Source of the DNA: Pseudophaeomoniella oleicola
Lineage: Eukaryota; Ascomycota; Eurotiomycetes; Phaeomoniellales; Phaeomoniellaceae
Direction of reading: 5' to 3'
Assembly (NCBI GenBank): GCA_003868215.1
Contig: QWDQ01000010.1
Location: 1 to 64,000, forward strand
DNA length: 64,000 nt
Shown here: positions 44,758 through 56,789 of the stretch, piece by piece
Numbering within the stretch: position 1 is the first letter of the stretch
Layout of the letters: every line of letters begins with the position of its first letter
Position numbers and translations under genes: made by a program
The notes under the pieces: model-generated
What the model saw: only the letters and a program-made list of their open reading frames with translations
What the model was told of the DNA's origin: nothing
Database searches by the model: none

Positions 44758-46854
44758 TCAATCAGCGATATTAGCGTCACCACCGTGTTTTCTCTTCAGT
44801 GAGCTTGCTGCTGCTGCTGCTGCTCCTGCTGCGGCCACATTCACATCGGTAGGTGGTACTAATTTTCCCTCCTTGAGAATCCAACCTTGACTCTTCATGC
44901 TTGCCCACTTTTCACCCACTTTGACCCTCACCAAATCACCGGTAGCAATCGCATCTTCCTTGGAATCGTGGCCTCTGACGGCTCCCTCACCCAAACCGCC
45001 ACCGGCCTTCTGGATATTTCGATCCAGGTGCTTACTGGCTAACGCCTTTAGACCATAACGGATGGGAAGCCCTCTTGGATGTGGGTATAGAAGTACAGTG
45101 TCCACGATGTAAGGGTGGATGATTCTTGTGACATTGAGGTCGTTGTCGATCGCGTGACCAATCAACGGCGTCGTTGTATCAAGTAGAGAGAACAACAGTG
45201 AACGCGCAGTCTGGGGATCAGGGACTATACGTAGAGATGACAATTGCTCCTCCTCCTCGGAAAGCTCGCCATCCTCCAAGTCAGGTGGTTTGGTCTTCTT
45301 AGAAATCTTGGATATCTCCTTGCCGTACGGAGCTGCGTTTGCCATTTGTGACGGGGTGATACCAGAGAACCGTGTATTGAGGTCAAGGATCTCGCCAAGC
45401 GGTCGAACAAGGACGTCTAGAACTTCATCTCCTTGTGGCCAAGAAACAGCAGTCAACCGGATGATCTCAAGCCCCTTAGTTGTGTAGCCCATTTCGGCAT
45501 CGAATGCAACTGCAAGAGGCTTCTTGAATGAGCCACCTTCGGTGTTCAAGAGTGTCGTTTCCGGAGTGCACTCAAATTGCCAGATCGATGCCAGCCTCTT
45601 TGCTTCGGAGATCTTGAAGACGTGATGTGGAGAGTTCGTACATCCTGCCGACTGACCAATACTTTCGTTACAGCAGGGATAGTATGGTTGCTGTCCACCG
45701 GTCACAGCATCTGTTTTCTGCCTCGGAGGCCGGACCAACTTAGCCCAGTGATACGTGCACGAACCACCCGACGTCAAGGCGCCGTCTTCTTCTCGTCGAC
45801 CTGGGAACACCTGGAATCGACTGCCACATCGCTCACAGGTCTCGAAACCTCCAGCAGCCTCTACTCCTTGTCTCGCAGCTTCAATTTCGGCGTCGGTAGG
45901 TGGGCTTGTCACGTATCCAAACCGTTCAAGCCCTTTCAGCGGCGTACGGAGATATTTCAGGATCGAAACTTCCTGCCCTGGTGTCAGACCAGTAGAAATA
46001 TCCTTATGTTTGACCTTTTCCTTGTTGGCTTCAGCGACCATAAATTTGCTTTTAAACGTTTCTGTGAGTCGCTTACGCCAATCTGGTAAGCTCAGCTTTC
46101 TCAGCTGCATAATGGAGGTCTTCAGTACATTCGTGTAGATGGCAGGATTTGTTCTTGCCGTTGTCTCTTCTTGATCCAATGCCATCGTAATGAGCTCGTC
46201 TTTGGACAAAATGAAAGTTTTTGCAGTGTCTGGGTCTTTGGCTGCCTTTTCATTTAGGGTTGCCATGGCATCATGCAGTTGCTGCAAGAGAGCCATACGA
46301 ATGTGATGCGAGGCTGGAGCATGATCCAATAAACGTGGTAGTAGTGATTCCTTCTTGACCTTGGCAGGTTGTTGATCACGGAGGCTGCCTTGTTGAGTGC
46401 CAGACGATTTGCTCGGTTTACGTGATGCAGGTTGGGAACGATTGAGAGGCGGAGGAGAGATCACCCTCCCTCCTGTTGGGATTGGAGGCGCATGATCTTG
46501 ACTTCGTGCGGACTTCTGGGCTTTACTGGCCGTGACGCTTGACGGTATCCCATTTGATACAGGCTCGGGTGCCTTATCATCAGTCACCCTGGGATGGGAA
46601 CGCGGAGACTGGTGTGTAGATTTTGGTGGAGGGGGGGAATCGGAGACACGTCGCTTCTTCCTCGCAGGCTCTGCAGGACCTACATCATCCCTGACCGCAA
46701 CTTCAGGGATCGTGCTGATGGACACATTCTCCGTGTTTGGAGTGGAAGCATCCTCAGTCGGAGATTGAGCATGTGAAAAAATGCAATTGATCAATGAACA
46801 TTCACTTGCCTTCGGACATGGAATATCTTTGAAGAGTCCGGTCGAGGTAAACAT
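44758..46854 (-). CDS. REX3: RNA exonuclease 3 (DEDDh family)
   Basis: A 3'-5' RNA exonuclease of the Rex family, which trims the ends of stable RNAs such as RNase MRP RNA and snoRNAs. One exon gives 698 residues. The N-terminus has a CCCH-type zinc-finger pattern (C-x5-C-x4-C-x3-H in CPKASECSLINCIFSH). A long basic, Ser/Pro-rich linker follows. A Cys-rich section has ETCERCGSRFQVF. The exonuclease core has VAFDAEMGYTTKGLEIIRLT (first Asp and Glu), LIGHAIDNDLNV (second Asp) and the final GHDSKEDAIATGDLV (His and Asp), so all catalytic residues are present. The C-terminus carries a short Ala run. It is transcribed away from the lipase gene. Confidence 0.93.
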   Translation of the reverse strand: MFTSTGLFKDIPCPKASECSLINCIFSHAQSPTEDASTPNTENVSISTIPEVAVRDDVGPAEPARKKRRVSDSPPPPKSTHQSPRSHPRVTDDKAPEPVSNGIPSSVTASKAQKSARSQDHAPPIPTGGRVISPPPLNRSQPASRKPSKSSGTQQGSLRDQQPAKVKKESLLPRLLDHAPASHHIRMALLQQLHDAMATLNEKAAKDPDTAKTFILSKDELITMALDQEETTARTNPAIYTNVLKTSIMQLRKLSLPDWRKRLTETFKSKFMVAEANKEKVKHKDISTGLTPGQEVSILKYLRTPLKGLERFGYVTSPPTDAEIEAARQGVEAAGGFETCERCGSRFQVFPGRREEDGALTSGGSCTYHWAKLVRPPRQKTDAVTGGQQPYYPCCNESIGQSAGCTNSPHHVFKISEAKRLASIWQFECTPETTLLNTEGGSFKKPLAVAFDAEMGYTTKGLEIIRLTAVSWPQGDEVLDVLVRPLGEILDLNTRFSGITPSQMANAAPYGKEISKISKKTKPPDLEDGELSEEEEQLSSLRIVPDPQTARSLLFSLLDTTTPLIGHAIDNDLNVTRIIHPYIVDTVLLYPHPRGLPIRYGLKALASKHLDRNIQKAGGGLGEGAVRGHDSKEDAIATGDLVRVKVGEKWASMKSQGWILKEGKLVPPTDVNVAAAGAAAAAASSLKRKHGGDANIAD

Positions 46855-48663
46855 GGTGTCAGTGAACTAGCAGACCTCGATGTCGAGCGAGAAGTAACAG
46901 CCTCGCATCTATTTCACCTTAGACGTCTCATGCAAGTAGGAAGACGCCGGCAGCTACCATCATCTTTTCACCACGACACAGTGCTCTCCCCTAACACTGC
47001 CTCCTCTCCTCCAGGTGAATGTAGAACGAAGTAAGATGGCCAGAGGTTAGTCGTGCTGACACTACCTCATCTGTCTCGGTCAAGTGAGGACAAGACGTAG
47101 TGGATTCATGACAATGCAAGCAATCGGCCAATTTCCACTGTCGGGAAGGGTGAGATAAGGCTACTCGGTAAAGTAGGGTAGCTGAGCTGTGAAAGTAACG
47201 CAGAAGTATGGAGATGGCCTTGCAGACCCAGTGAGCGACGAGGCGGTATAGGACGAGTGGGAAGGTTACAATGAAAGCAGATCTCTATTAAGAGACAATT
47301 GCTTGGTGAGAGATAAGGCCAGAAATGCACCGAAGGACACGCCAAGAACAAGACCAAGAACAAGAACAAGAATAAGAACAAGAACGGGACCTACCACCGC
47401 CCCTCCTTTTAACCGTTGGTATTGTTACGTAAGGCCTAGAATTAGTTAAACAGGCATACCTAATCTGATAGTACAGTAGACCTGGAATGATGCCCTAGCA
47501 CAATCTTATATCAATATCGTTGACTTCGCCATCATGGAGGACAACGAAGACCAAGGTTTGATCGTCGTTACACAGGCGGAAATCTGGAGAGAGGCACGTT
47601 GTATCAATCATACTACGTAGTATACTATGTACATCATGTAATTAGAGCGACCTCCTTAAAAGGTACAAGCCTAAATGTTCGGGACCATTGTGACGGAAAT
47701 GAAGGTATCAACTTGGTACCACTTCCCCCTTATCGCATCCACCGATTATACTAGAATCAGCAATGCAAACAAACCCAATCGCCCCGAATGCCCACTCGGA
47801 TGAGCAAGAGAGAGATTCTTGGATATCGCGCGGGTGTTGCTGGATCTGCGGAATTGAATTTGTATATAATAGTACGACTGTAACCTCTACCCCTCCATTC
47901 CCTGTTTTCTTCTCCTCTCTCTCTCTTTCCTTCTCTCTGATGGTGAATTCGTACCTTTTTTCCTCTGCGTGAAGAACTCGTTGGTAGGAAACGGCTTCAG
48001 ATCTCGCTCATCTCTATCCTGATCGTCGATCATCTTCCCCTTAATACACGCGACACTCGAATCTGAGACGTTTCGGACTTGCCCACCATTGAACCCCTTC
48101 CTACGCGACATTCCGTCATTGTTTTGATCTCTGAATATCAAGGGCTTCCTCCCTGTGGCATTCGAGTCCAGCTATACACTACTCTTCCCAATCTGAAGTA
48201 TCTCGCCAAAGAGGTGTCCTACTGCATCAGACAGGAAACAAGAGGTTGGCAGACCCCAAAATACTATCAGTGACAACTGCAAGAACACGCAAATCTATGA
48301 TTGTGTCCCTTGCAGGTCTCGCTTAGCCCGCCTACTCCATTGCCTTTCTAGGTATCTTTAGGGATCAACAGGGATTGCGCTTAGTAGGCCTAACCACCTG
48401 AGAGACGCTCCAATTAGGTTCCTGATACCCTCTGCCCTGTTACCCGCCCAGAAAACCATTACCCTGTCTCGTTATCATTCGTCATTCATCCTTATCGACT
48501 TGCCCTGAGAGCCCTACCCGAGTTTAACTAGCAGAACATCGCGGCGCAGCAACATAGCCCTTATCAGTCCAATTCCTCCTTTCCCTTCCTTTCTTCCTTT
48601 ACCACCGTCAAAATTCTTCCCTTCGCCCTCTCCAGCATTAACCGCCAAGCCATTTTCTACAAT
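46855..48663. other. 1.8-kb divergent intergenic region REX3 / lipase
   Basis: No supported gene; short frames here have no family similarity. The region holds a minisatellite of an AAGAAC-type unit at about 47342-47387, a palindromic ACTACGTAGT near 47612, and a C/T-rich leader just before the lipase start. Confidence 0.5.
47342..47387. repeat. AAGAAC-type minisatellite
   Basis: About seven imperfect copies of a six-base AAGAAC unit in a row, with single-base variants (AAGACC, AATAAG). The tract is purine-rich on this strand and is non-coding. Confidence 0.7.
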
Positions 48664-50127
48664 ATGGAAGCGGATACACGAAGGTCCAGCGGAGCAAATG
48701 GGAAAGCTGATCATCTTTGTGTGCTCGTGCATGGGTTGGTGCCTCCCCGATACTCTCTCTTCTAAAGCTGACAACTTGACGACTGACCTGCTGCGCAACT
48801 TAGACTCTGGGGTAATCCTACCCATCTTGATTACGTTGCCTCTGCCCTACGCAGCAAATACGGTGAAGAGAAACTTATCATCTTGACCGTCAAGCGTAAT
48901 GCTGGAAGTTTCACATACGATGGAATCGAGCTAGGAGGCGAGCGAGTCGCAAAAGAAATTGAGGAGAACCTGGAGGAATTAACGAGAGATGGGTATGAGA
49001 TCAAGAAGCTGAGCATCGTCGGTTATTCGTTGGGTGGTCTCATCGCGAGATACGCAATAGGCCTACTTCATTCGAAGGGGTGGTTTGATAAGATCACCCC
49101 AGTCAACTTCACTACTTTCGTCACTCCTCATCTCGGTGTACGTACGCCGCTGAAAGGCTATTCTAACCATATCTGGAATGTCCTTGGAGCACGTACTTTG
49201 TCCATGTCAGGACGTCAGCTGTTCATGATCGACGAGTTCCGTACTACTGGCCGACCTCTACTCAGCGTTCTCGCAGATCCAGACAGCATCTTCATCCGGG
49301 CTCTCTCAAGATTCGAAAGTCGTTGCGTCTACGCAAACATCGTCAACGATAAGTCGGCTGTGTATTATACCACGGGAATCTCCAGAACAGATCCGTTTGC
49401 CAGCCTCGACAAGATTGATGTCAACTATCTTAAGGGTTATGATCCGGTCATCGTCGACGCGGAAGATCCAGTCAAGATGAAGGAGGAAGCGCTGCCATCA
49501 TTCTACTCTCGCTTCGCCGGTGGAAGTCAGACGTTCTTGAAGAATCTACCCCTGAATCTGGCTTTGATCATCTTGGTTCCCATTGGTGTCATCGCCTTTC
49601 TAATCAATTCTTGCATCCAAACCATTCGCAGTAGACGCCGTATTAGACTCCATGAAAGCTCAGATGAGAGCTACGCTGGCTATAGAGTCCCATACATCAT
49701 TCAAGATGTCCGCCAAGCAGTTGAAGACGTATTTGAAAACGTCAACGCTGCTCATAGTCAAGAATACCTTGCAGAGGGGTCTGAAGAAATGGCAGATGCG
49801 ATGGCGGAGGCAAATCTTCGATCAACAGAGTCGCTACCTGCGGCATTGCTTGACCAGTCAGATGCAATGTCCGAGAAGACAGCCATTGATGAACCAGTCA
49901 CCGGGCAACAGGACTCGCGACAATTGGAGTTCCCTACATTGGCTCTAGCACCAGTTCAGTTCGCTATGATCAAAGCATTGGACGACGTCGGGTTCCGGAG
50001 GTATCCTGTATACATTCACAAACACCGACATAGTCATGCAGCCATCATCGTCCGAACCCCCAAGCCTGCATTCGAGGAGGGAAAAGTGGTTGTCAACCAT
50101 TGGCTTTCACAGGAGTTCCGAATTTGA
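48664..50127 (+). CDS. Putative serine lipase/phospholipase, DUF676 (LPL1/ROG1 type)
   Basis: An alpha/beta-hydrolase of the DUF676 family, whose yeast members act on phospholipids or monoacylglycerols at lipid droplets and the ER. Exons 48664..48734 and 48804..50127 join to 464 residues; the donor is GTTGGT. The splice restores CVLVHGLWGNPTHLDYVASA, the oxyanion-side signature. The nucleophile elbow is IVGYSLGGLIARYA, with Ser99. A single hydrophobic segment, NLALIILVPIGVIAFLI (about 275-291), fits a membrane anchor, with a soluble tail after it. KHRHSHAAIIVRTPK near the C-terminus may carry the catalytic His. The upstream exon supplies MEADTRRSSGANGKADHL, so the shorter frame seen from 48883 alone is not the true start. 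Confidence 0.88.
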
Positions 50128-52765
50128 AAATGTGTCCGAAGTCACGCTTAGACATAGAACAGGGACGTGGTCCGTTGCGTACTTTACATTCTCAGTCATG
50201 GCGAACGGAGCGTTGCGCAGGGATCGGCAGCATTTCCTACTTGCATTTTCTTTTGCTTTTTGTTGATACCATATTCGTTATAGAAATGTCTGCGCAAAGC
50301 CAAATCATGAATTTTCTCATAGCTGTCAAGCTTGGTAATTACCAGGAGCTTGTGGGACATTCACTCTTAATGAAACCCCTTATGTAAGTCCTGGTTAGCA
50401 CGTGAGTGTCCCGTCTATAAATATGAAACTTCCCTCCCCAACTTATCTACTTCTTTCTTCCTCGTAGAATTATTCGCATGGAACCTTGACAACTCGGGTC
50501 TATACAATCCGATCCAAGAATCCTGCAAATTCCCCTACAGACCCTTTTGATCGAGGAGACCTTTGGATATGATTGTGGCGAAGAAGCTCATTTGCTATCA
50601 ACCAAAATGCCTATGAGGCCTTGTCATGTCTTCATACCTGTGGGAGAAATGTGCTGATGGGTCAGCTGCCTGTTCGTCAAGAACCTAGGCAGCGCCATTG
50701 CCCTACGCGAGACTTACAATACAGAGGATCGCTAGGTCGAGTTGCCATACACAAACCTCCGATGAGAGTTTGCTATGGTCACATGCCTATCGCAAAGCTA
50801 CCTGTCGCAACAATTCCTTCAGTGGAGATAAACGGCGCATCGGGCTTTATGTGTACGCATCAGAGTTTGCCTCAACGCGATCCCAGACGTCGTAAGGTAC
50901 CAATGGAGTCGTAGGCTACAAATTTGGCCGCAACGTGGTTTTAGACGTCATTGAGTACCGATGAAACTGCAGGCTATAGTTTAGTTATGTGAATGCCTGA
51001 TGCCACGGAGTGCTCGGGAGAGATCATGACACCGAATTATTGCAATGTGAAGATTTTGACGCCATTGAGCGCAGATGAATCAAGCAAGCAAGGTCATTGC
51101 ATTGTACTGACTGGAAGCCATTGAGAGCATGCCATGATGTACAAAGCGCACTACGATTTGTTTTGTAATGACTGGAAAGCCATGGAGAGCGTTCCAAGAC
51201 ACACGAAACACCGAATACTGCGTTAGATCCTTTTGGGAAGACTCGACCGGCATTCCCAGAGGACTGATGCTTCTGATTCCAATGGTTGAACCGCTGAGGC
51301 ACGCAGCCGAATGTGCGAAACCTGCAGGAAAACTCGACGAGTTTTGCTGTTGCGCTGGGCAGACTTGCCACGCGCTCTTCTCGGATAGCTTTTGTGACTG
51401 TGAAAGCTGCCGAGGGGACCCTGATTATGACCATCACCTCTACGCGGTGTCAGGGACAAGTAGGCTTGTGAAAGTGAGCCGAAACTAAGAATGGTCTTGC
51501 ACTGATGTTGGTGGTAACTGATCATGCTCGTTGGATGGGTGCAGGATGCAGCTTACCACCAATAAGATCAACCTGAACTCTAGACATATGATGTAATTAT
51601 ATAACTACCTACCTAGGTATGTAATGGATACAAGCTGTTTAGATTACCTAAGTTATCATTTGCCACTGCAGTTCAAGTCCAACCTTGCTGGTGGTTCATC
51701 TATGATAAGTAGTTAAGATCTCAACTCCCCCATTCCTCAATGGCCAAATCCCTGGGACGGGCCTTACAAGCGGAGCTACCCTTAATTTGGCACTATTCTT
51801 TCCGAACCTTCGACAGCTTCATCAAACGAGTGACGACATCGTGAAGCAATTTGTATCCATTCTTTGCTTAAGATGACTCGGGATATTTCACGCAAGAGAA
51901 GTATGCCATATGCAGACAATAAGGTGGTGGCCGGTCTCAGGGCGGTCGCGAATAGAAATGGGCGAAGCCCTCCTTCCCTGTCTAGCCCCGACCATTTAGT
52001 GCTTACCAGACCGATTCCAGAGAAGCATCTTCCTATCAAGACTTGTTGCACAGCCTCTTTAGCAATCCACACTCTTCGACCGTGCATACTACGTAGTACT
52101 ACGTAGTAAGGCAGGATGGGTTTGCAACGCTCCTTCACCAATCGATTATTTTGGGATGCCTGGCGCAATGCCGAAACGGCACCAATTCTATATGCGATCA
52201 AGCCACCTCGAGGCTCTGCTCTTTGTGATACTGCTGTAATGGTTCTTTTTCGCTCATGATCCATAGTCAGCCTCGTCTATGCCTGCAGCTTTTCAACTGC
52301 GCCAGCAACATAACAATGACGATATTCCCATTCCAAAATGTACCAACTTATTTCGTAGCGCATCCAAGACTCCATCAGGCTTGGAATATCTTATTTCTCA
52401 CCAACGTTGTCAACATTGTTCTCTTCCTTTGTGTCTGTGCGGTTTACGAGATAGATTGATGAATATCGTCGTGATGGGAGCTCCTGAGAGGCAGTGCGGG
52501 GAGATCCCGACACCATCGACTGTCCCAAGACCTTCTCTATTCATTACCTGCAAATTGGCCAGCCTTGTTCAGAAATTCAAATTTCGATTGCAAGAGAAGG
52601 TCAACCTTCGAAATGGCGAACAAAAGGTTGATCATTGCGGCGCACTGTACCGTGGTGGCTTGAGATCAAGAGCTTTGTCAGATCTTCAGAGGTGCGTAGC
52701 TATGAGTCTGAAGGGTTGTGGTGTTTGTCCTAACAAATTCGATAGAATCCATGTACCAAGCCACC
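50128..52765. other. 2.6-kb intergenic region with degenerate minisatellite
   Basis: No gene is well supported. The region holds the tandem repeat listed at 50885..51240, a Cys-rich open frame at 51168..51488, TAGGTA palindromes near 51606-51619, and a double ACTACGTAGT palindrome near 52087-52107. A 160-codon minus-strand frame at 51782..52264 has no similarity that I recognise. Confidence 0.5.
50885..51240. repeat. Degenerate tandem repeat, unit about 56-62 bp
   Basis: The string AGACGTC-[AG]T-x3-GTACC recurs at 50885 and 50943 (58 bases apart). Related GCCATTGAG-type anchors follow at 51061, 51117 and 51179 (56 and 62 apart). Copies are clearly related but diverged, so the array is old. 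Confidence 0.45.
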
Positions 52766-55318
52766 ATGCGACGTCAAAAGCAAACTGTGCTGCAGCTCTT
52801 CGACTTCCAGAACGTGCGCGCTTGGTTGATGGGTATGCTCCTCTGTGAGTTTGAATTGATACAAACTAATACGTTCAAGGTTGATAGATGAGCTTGATCA
52901 ACAAACCACAACCCGGGGCCAATCGATCGTGGATGTAGCTTCAGACCAATCCCTGTTTCTCTCCCATATGCAAGATGGACCTATCGAAGCATACACGCAG
53001 GATGCTACACATTCACAAGCCGCATATGCATACGACATGACATGTGCCCTCATAGACAGGCTCGAAGAGGTCTGGAACCACAGGTCTGCAGTCGACTTGA
53101 CGGCAGACAGCAAATGGCTTCATGACCCTACTTTGGTTGCGAATCTGCTCCATCTCCTGCAACGATTCCGATATGTCTTACTTATGACGTTGATACACAA
53201 AAGCCTGCAATCCCTTGACGAAATTGCTGGTCGTTGGCATAACCTCTGGTCACAAAAGAGAAAGATCAAGGATGGCTGGTTCTCAGAATGGCCTGAAGGC
53301 CGCCGGCCGTTGAGCACTACATGGCCATGGAATATTCGACCTTCGCTCGTTGTTCTATGGGGCGTTTGCTGGATGTTTTATTCCCCGATTGGAAGCCCGA
53401 TTGAAGGCAACAACGTCAATCCGTTCGACTTCGAAGAGAATGCGAATCCTCGGGTCCCGTTTCGACATATCATTACAAATGATGCATTCAGGGAGATATT
53501 TCCCGACCAAGGCGAGGAACTACCCGCAGGAACTCTTGATCCAGGAACTCTAGGTAAGTTTCTGAATGTTGAATTATTACCCAAATAGGAAATTTACTGA
53601 ATGATATAGATATCGATGATTCCATCCTGCTCCCTGACCTGTACGCTGGTGATTATGCGGGGACGCCACAAATGCCAAGCTTTTCTCAGCCAGGAATCAT
53701 GTCTATGACCAACGAAGCCGAGGCACAGCCACAATATCTATTGAGTGAGTCATATCTGCACCATCTTTGCCCAAATAGTCCATCTATAGGCGCTTATTGG
53801 CCTTGAGAGTTGTATCGTCGTTTGACCAATCTAACAGTGAAACAGGCAACCACAATAACGAAGTGACTCTTCCACCTCACGTGCCCGGCAATGCGGCGTT
53901 CCACTGGCAAAGCACCTTGGCGTATAATAATGGACAGCAGCCGGATCTCCTCCAGTCATCAACGACGCCTAATCAGGCACCGGTATGGCCTCAATATGGC
54001 GATTCATTCCGTGAACAGACCTGGACTGCAGGTTCTGCCTACCCCAACCAACAACAGAATGGTTTGAGCCTATATTATCCAGTCGCTGGAGGCTTTGATG
54101 CTCAAGGGGGTCGTCGGGCACCAACGCCACATTTCACGATTCAAGAAGAGAATAACAGTCCACACATGTTAGAAGAGCCACCGTCAGCGAACCTGTTCGA
54201 CAGCAGCTTTGATCCGTCCCAATATCCAGGCCTCCGAAGTACTCTACCAACTCAATATCGTCATTTCCCATCGAGTGGCTACAATCCTACGTACCCACCA
54301 AACAATATGGTTGTCTCAAACGATCAAGGTGTATCCAGCTCTGTCGATACAGTTCCAGTGGCACCATCTCCGTTTCCTGTTGATCTGACTCCACGTGCGG
54401 AGGAGGTGTCTCCTACCAATGACGAACCGAAGTTGGACAAGTATGAACGCCCGAAGAGGGAAAGAAAGCCGCAATCAGATAATGGGAGATACTTCTGCGA
54501 CGTTCCCGACTGTAACGAGAAGGATAGGGACGAAGCGAAGATAAAGGGATTCAAGAGACTGAGCGAATGGCAGTAAGTTCCATTTCCCTAGGCAGGACCC
54601 ACATGATACTAATGGCCTATATAGTAAGCATATGGACGTCCATGAACGACCTTATATTTGTCCCTGGGCACCTACCGGCAAGTTCAAGAGAACGTGCAAG
54701 GCCGAGCCGTTTGGCTGGTCAGGAGGGATCACGCGCCATATCCGAGAAGTCCATGGACAACTTCTACATGAAAACGACGAGGTGGAATATTGTCCGATCG
54801 AGGAATGTGGACGTTCGAGGGCCAAAGATGGCAAACCGTTCGGCCGCTGGCACAACCTAAAACAGCATATGACCCAGCAACACCCTGGTGCTCCAATTCC
54901 ACCTTCTCCTTCCAAACGGAAGCCTAAATCCGCCACTACCTCTCCTCAGGACAAGCTTCTGTCGTATGATGACGTCGCCGAGCAGGGCGATGCTTCAGCC
55001 GCAACACTGTCACCCCTGTCACCCATGCGTAATCAGTTGACGGATGCTCGTGGTGGAAACAGGCAGAAGCGGAGAAGGGACGAAGCCGATGTTGGTGAAC
55101 AAGCTCCTAAGAGGCAATTCCAACACGCAACCATGCCGCAACGAAGAGAATATCCAGGATATGGAGGCATTACGCCGTCGCAAGCCAATATATCTGGAAG
55201 CTTTACGCAACCTCAGCAAGCAGATCTGCTCGATAGGTCAAGGGACGATCTGCAACAGAGATGTTACGGCGTGATGCCGGTGACTCAGAGCCAACCTATC
55301 GTAACTCGATCGTTCTAG
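52766..55318 (+). CDS. C2H2-like zinc-finger regulatory protein
   Basis: Five exons: 52766..52832, 52888..53553, 53610..53744, 53846..54572 and 54625..55318, all in phase, giving 762 residues. The start in GCCACCATGC is a good initiation context; an in-frame ATG 15 bases upstream is the alternative. The first 230 residues are partly helical, without a known domain, followed by a long Gln/Pro/Ser-rich stretch. Three finger-like modules lie near residues 505-610. The first is C507-x4-C512 to H534-x3-H538. The second runs from ICPWAPTGKF to ITRHIREVHG. The third runs from YCPIEECGRS to HNLKQHMTQQH. The C-terminus carries basic KRRRDE. It is probably a transcription regulator; target genes are unknown. 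Confidence 0.83.
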
Positions 55319-56789
55319 TTTACCAAGGGCGATATAGTTCAAGATACCCTGTGGGACGCGGAGCTACTAACCAGACCATATCAACATCGCCCCATTATCT
55401 ACATATAGATTGTGAAACAAACCTAAGTCGGGTCGGTTGTGGGATTTTGAGGATCAAGGCGTACTGACAGTAGGTTTAGGAGGCATGGCGTTCAATCGGA
55501 TTTTCCTTTGTTCTCTTTCTCTCTTTTTGTCATCTCTATGTGCTTTGAAATATTGCCTTTTGGAGTCACGGACACTTTACTCTATTGTTTTAGATACGAT
55601 ACCCAAAGGCTGCTCTCCGATATGCTTGTACCATACTAGAAAGAAATAGTAAGTAGGAAAAGGAACAAAAAAAGTCAGATCACTCCATTGTCCATTTCGC
55701 AGCGTAGTCTCGTCTACCATGCCCTGGGTCTCATATTACTAAGGACATGTCCCGAACACCTATCTAGGCGCATCAGGTAGCTCAATACGTACTTGATTCC
55801 ATCCAAATCCAAATTAATATCAGCACGCTCTGAAATGGGGATTGTCATTGTATCCCGGATAGGAAACATAAGCGGGCAGGTCGTCTCCTTCTCGTCTTGT
55901 CCTGGTCCAAGTACATTTCTACTCTCCTTCTCCACCACGAGGATTTCATCTCATCTCATCTCATCTCGCATTCCCCAAGATCACAATGAAACTATTGTAG
56001 CCCCAGATCTCATCTCTGGTAAGATGTCGAACCTAATCGGCGGTGGTCTCCTCCGAATTTGTGCCCAGCGGAATCTGGCCAACTTCTGTCCTGTTGGCAT
56101 CAAACCGCATGCGGAAGTCCCACCACGGAGGAAACATCATAGATGAACGATGAAGGTACTGGACGCAAACCTACTGTGCAAACTCTATCAACTCAGCTAT
56201 GGGCGCAGCGCCTCGCCAACATGGGGTATAACCATCTCTGCTCGATTTTCATTTGATACGTGGAGCAAAGGTCTGAGGCTATATTCGTGTCGTGATTCGT
56301 CGCCCACTCGCTGAGCCAGATCTTCCCATCATTGTCCATTGCGATATCTTATGGTTCTCAAGAGAATTGATTGTTTGCTTGTTTCTGCACTTCTAATTCA
56401 TATCTGTTCGTGTCTACTGTTGTGGATGACAAGGGATAAGCATCTTTACATTGGTGCTTTACGTATCGATCCAAGCAAGGTTTGCCTCAGAGTCGCTTGA
56501 GGCCTTTCTCTGTGTCTACCACACTTGCACACACACAAATATACTTCTGTCATAAGGACTTGGTAAAAGCGGCTGAGATCTCGCAATCATATTTGACATA
56601 GGACTCTCGCCCATAGTTTAGTCTTCCGTCACCTGCCTTTTTCAACTGCATACCTAGATTTGCCGCCGAACGACGTCTCATGGGTTTTCAGCACCGTCAA
56701 AATTCAAGCAATACGTTCATATATGCTCTCCTTGAATCACCATCTCAATGCCGACCCTAACCACTGTCCTTTGAAGACCTGTGGTCATC
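55319..56789. other. Intergenic, zinc-finger gene - CFEM receptor
   Basis: About 1.5 kb without a supported gene. It has a short (CATCT)n run near 55948-55965. An upstream exon with a signal peptide for the CFEM receptor would have to lie here, but I could not place one. Confidence 0.5.

Noticed and set aside
51782-52264. Minus-strand frame of 160 codons
   Set aside because: It has no recognised domain, and part of it is made of TACGTA palindromes; it could be real, but I cannot support it.
52279-52848. Plus-strand frame of 189 codons starting MPAAFQLRQQ
   Set aside because: It overlaps the true first exon of the zinc-finger gene in another phase and shows no similarity.
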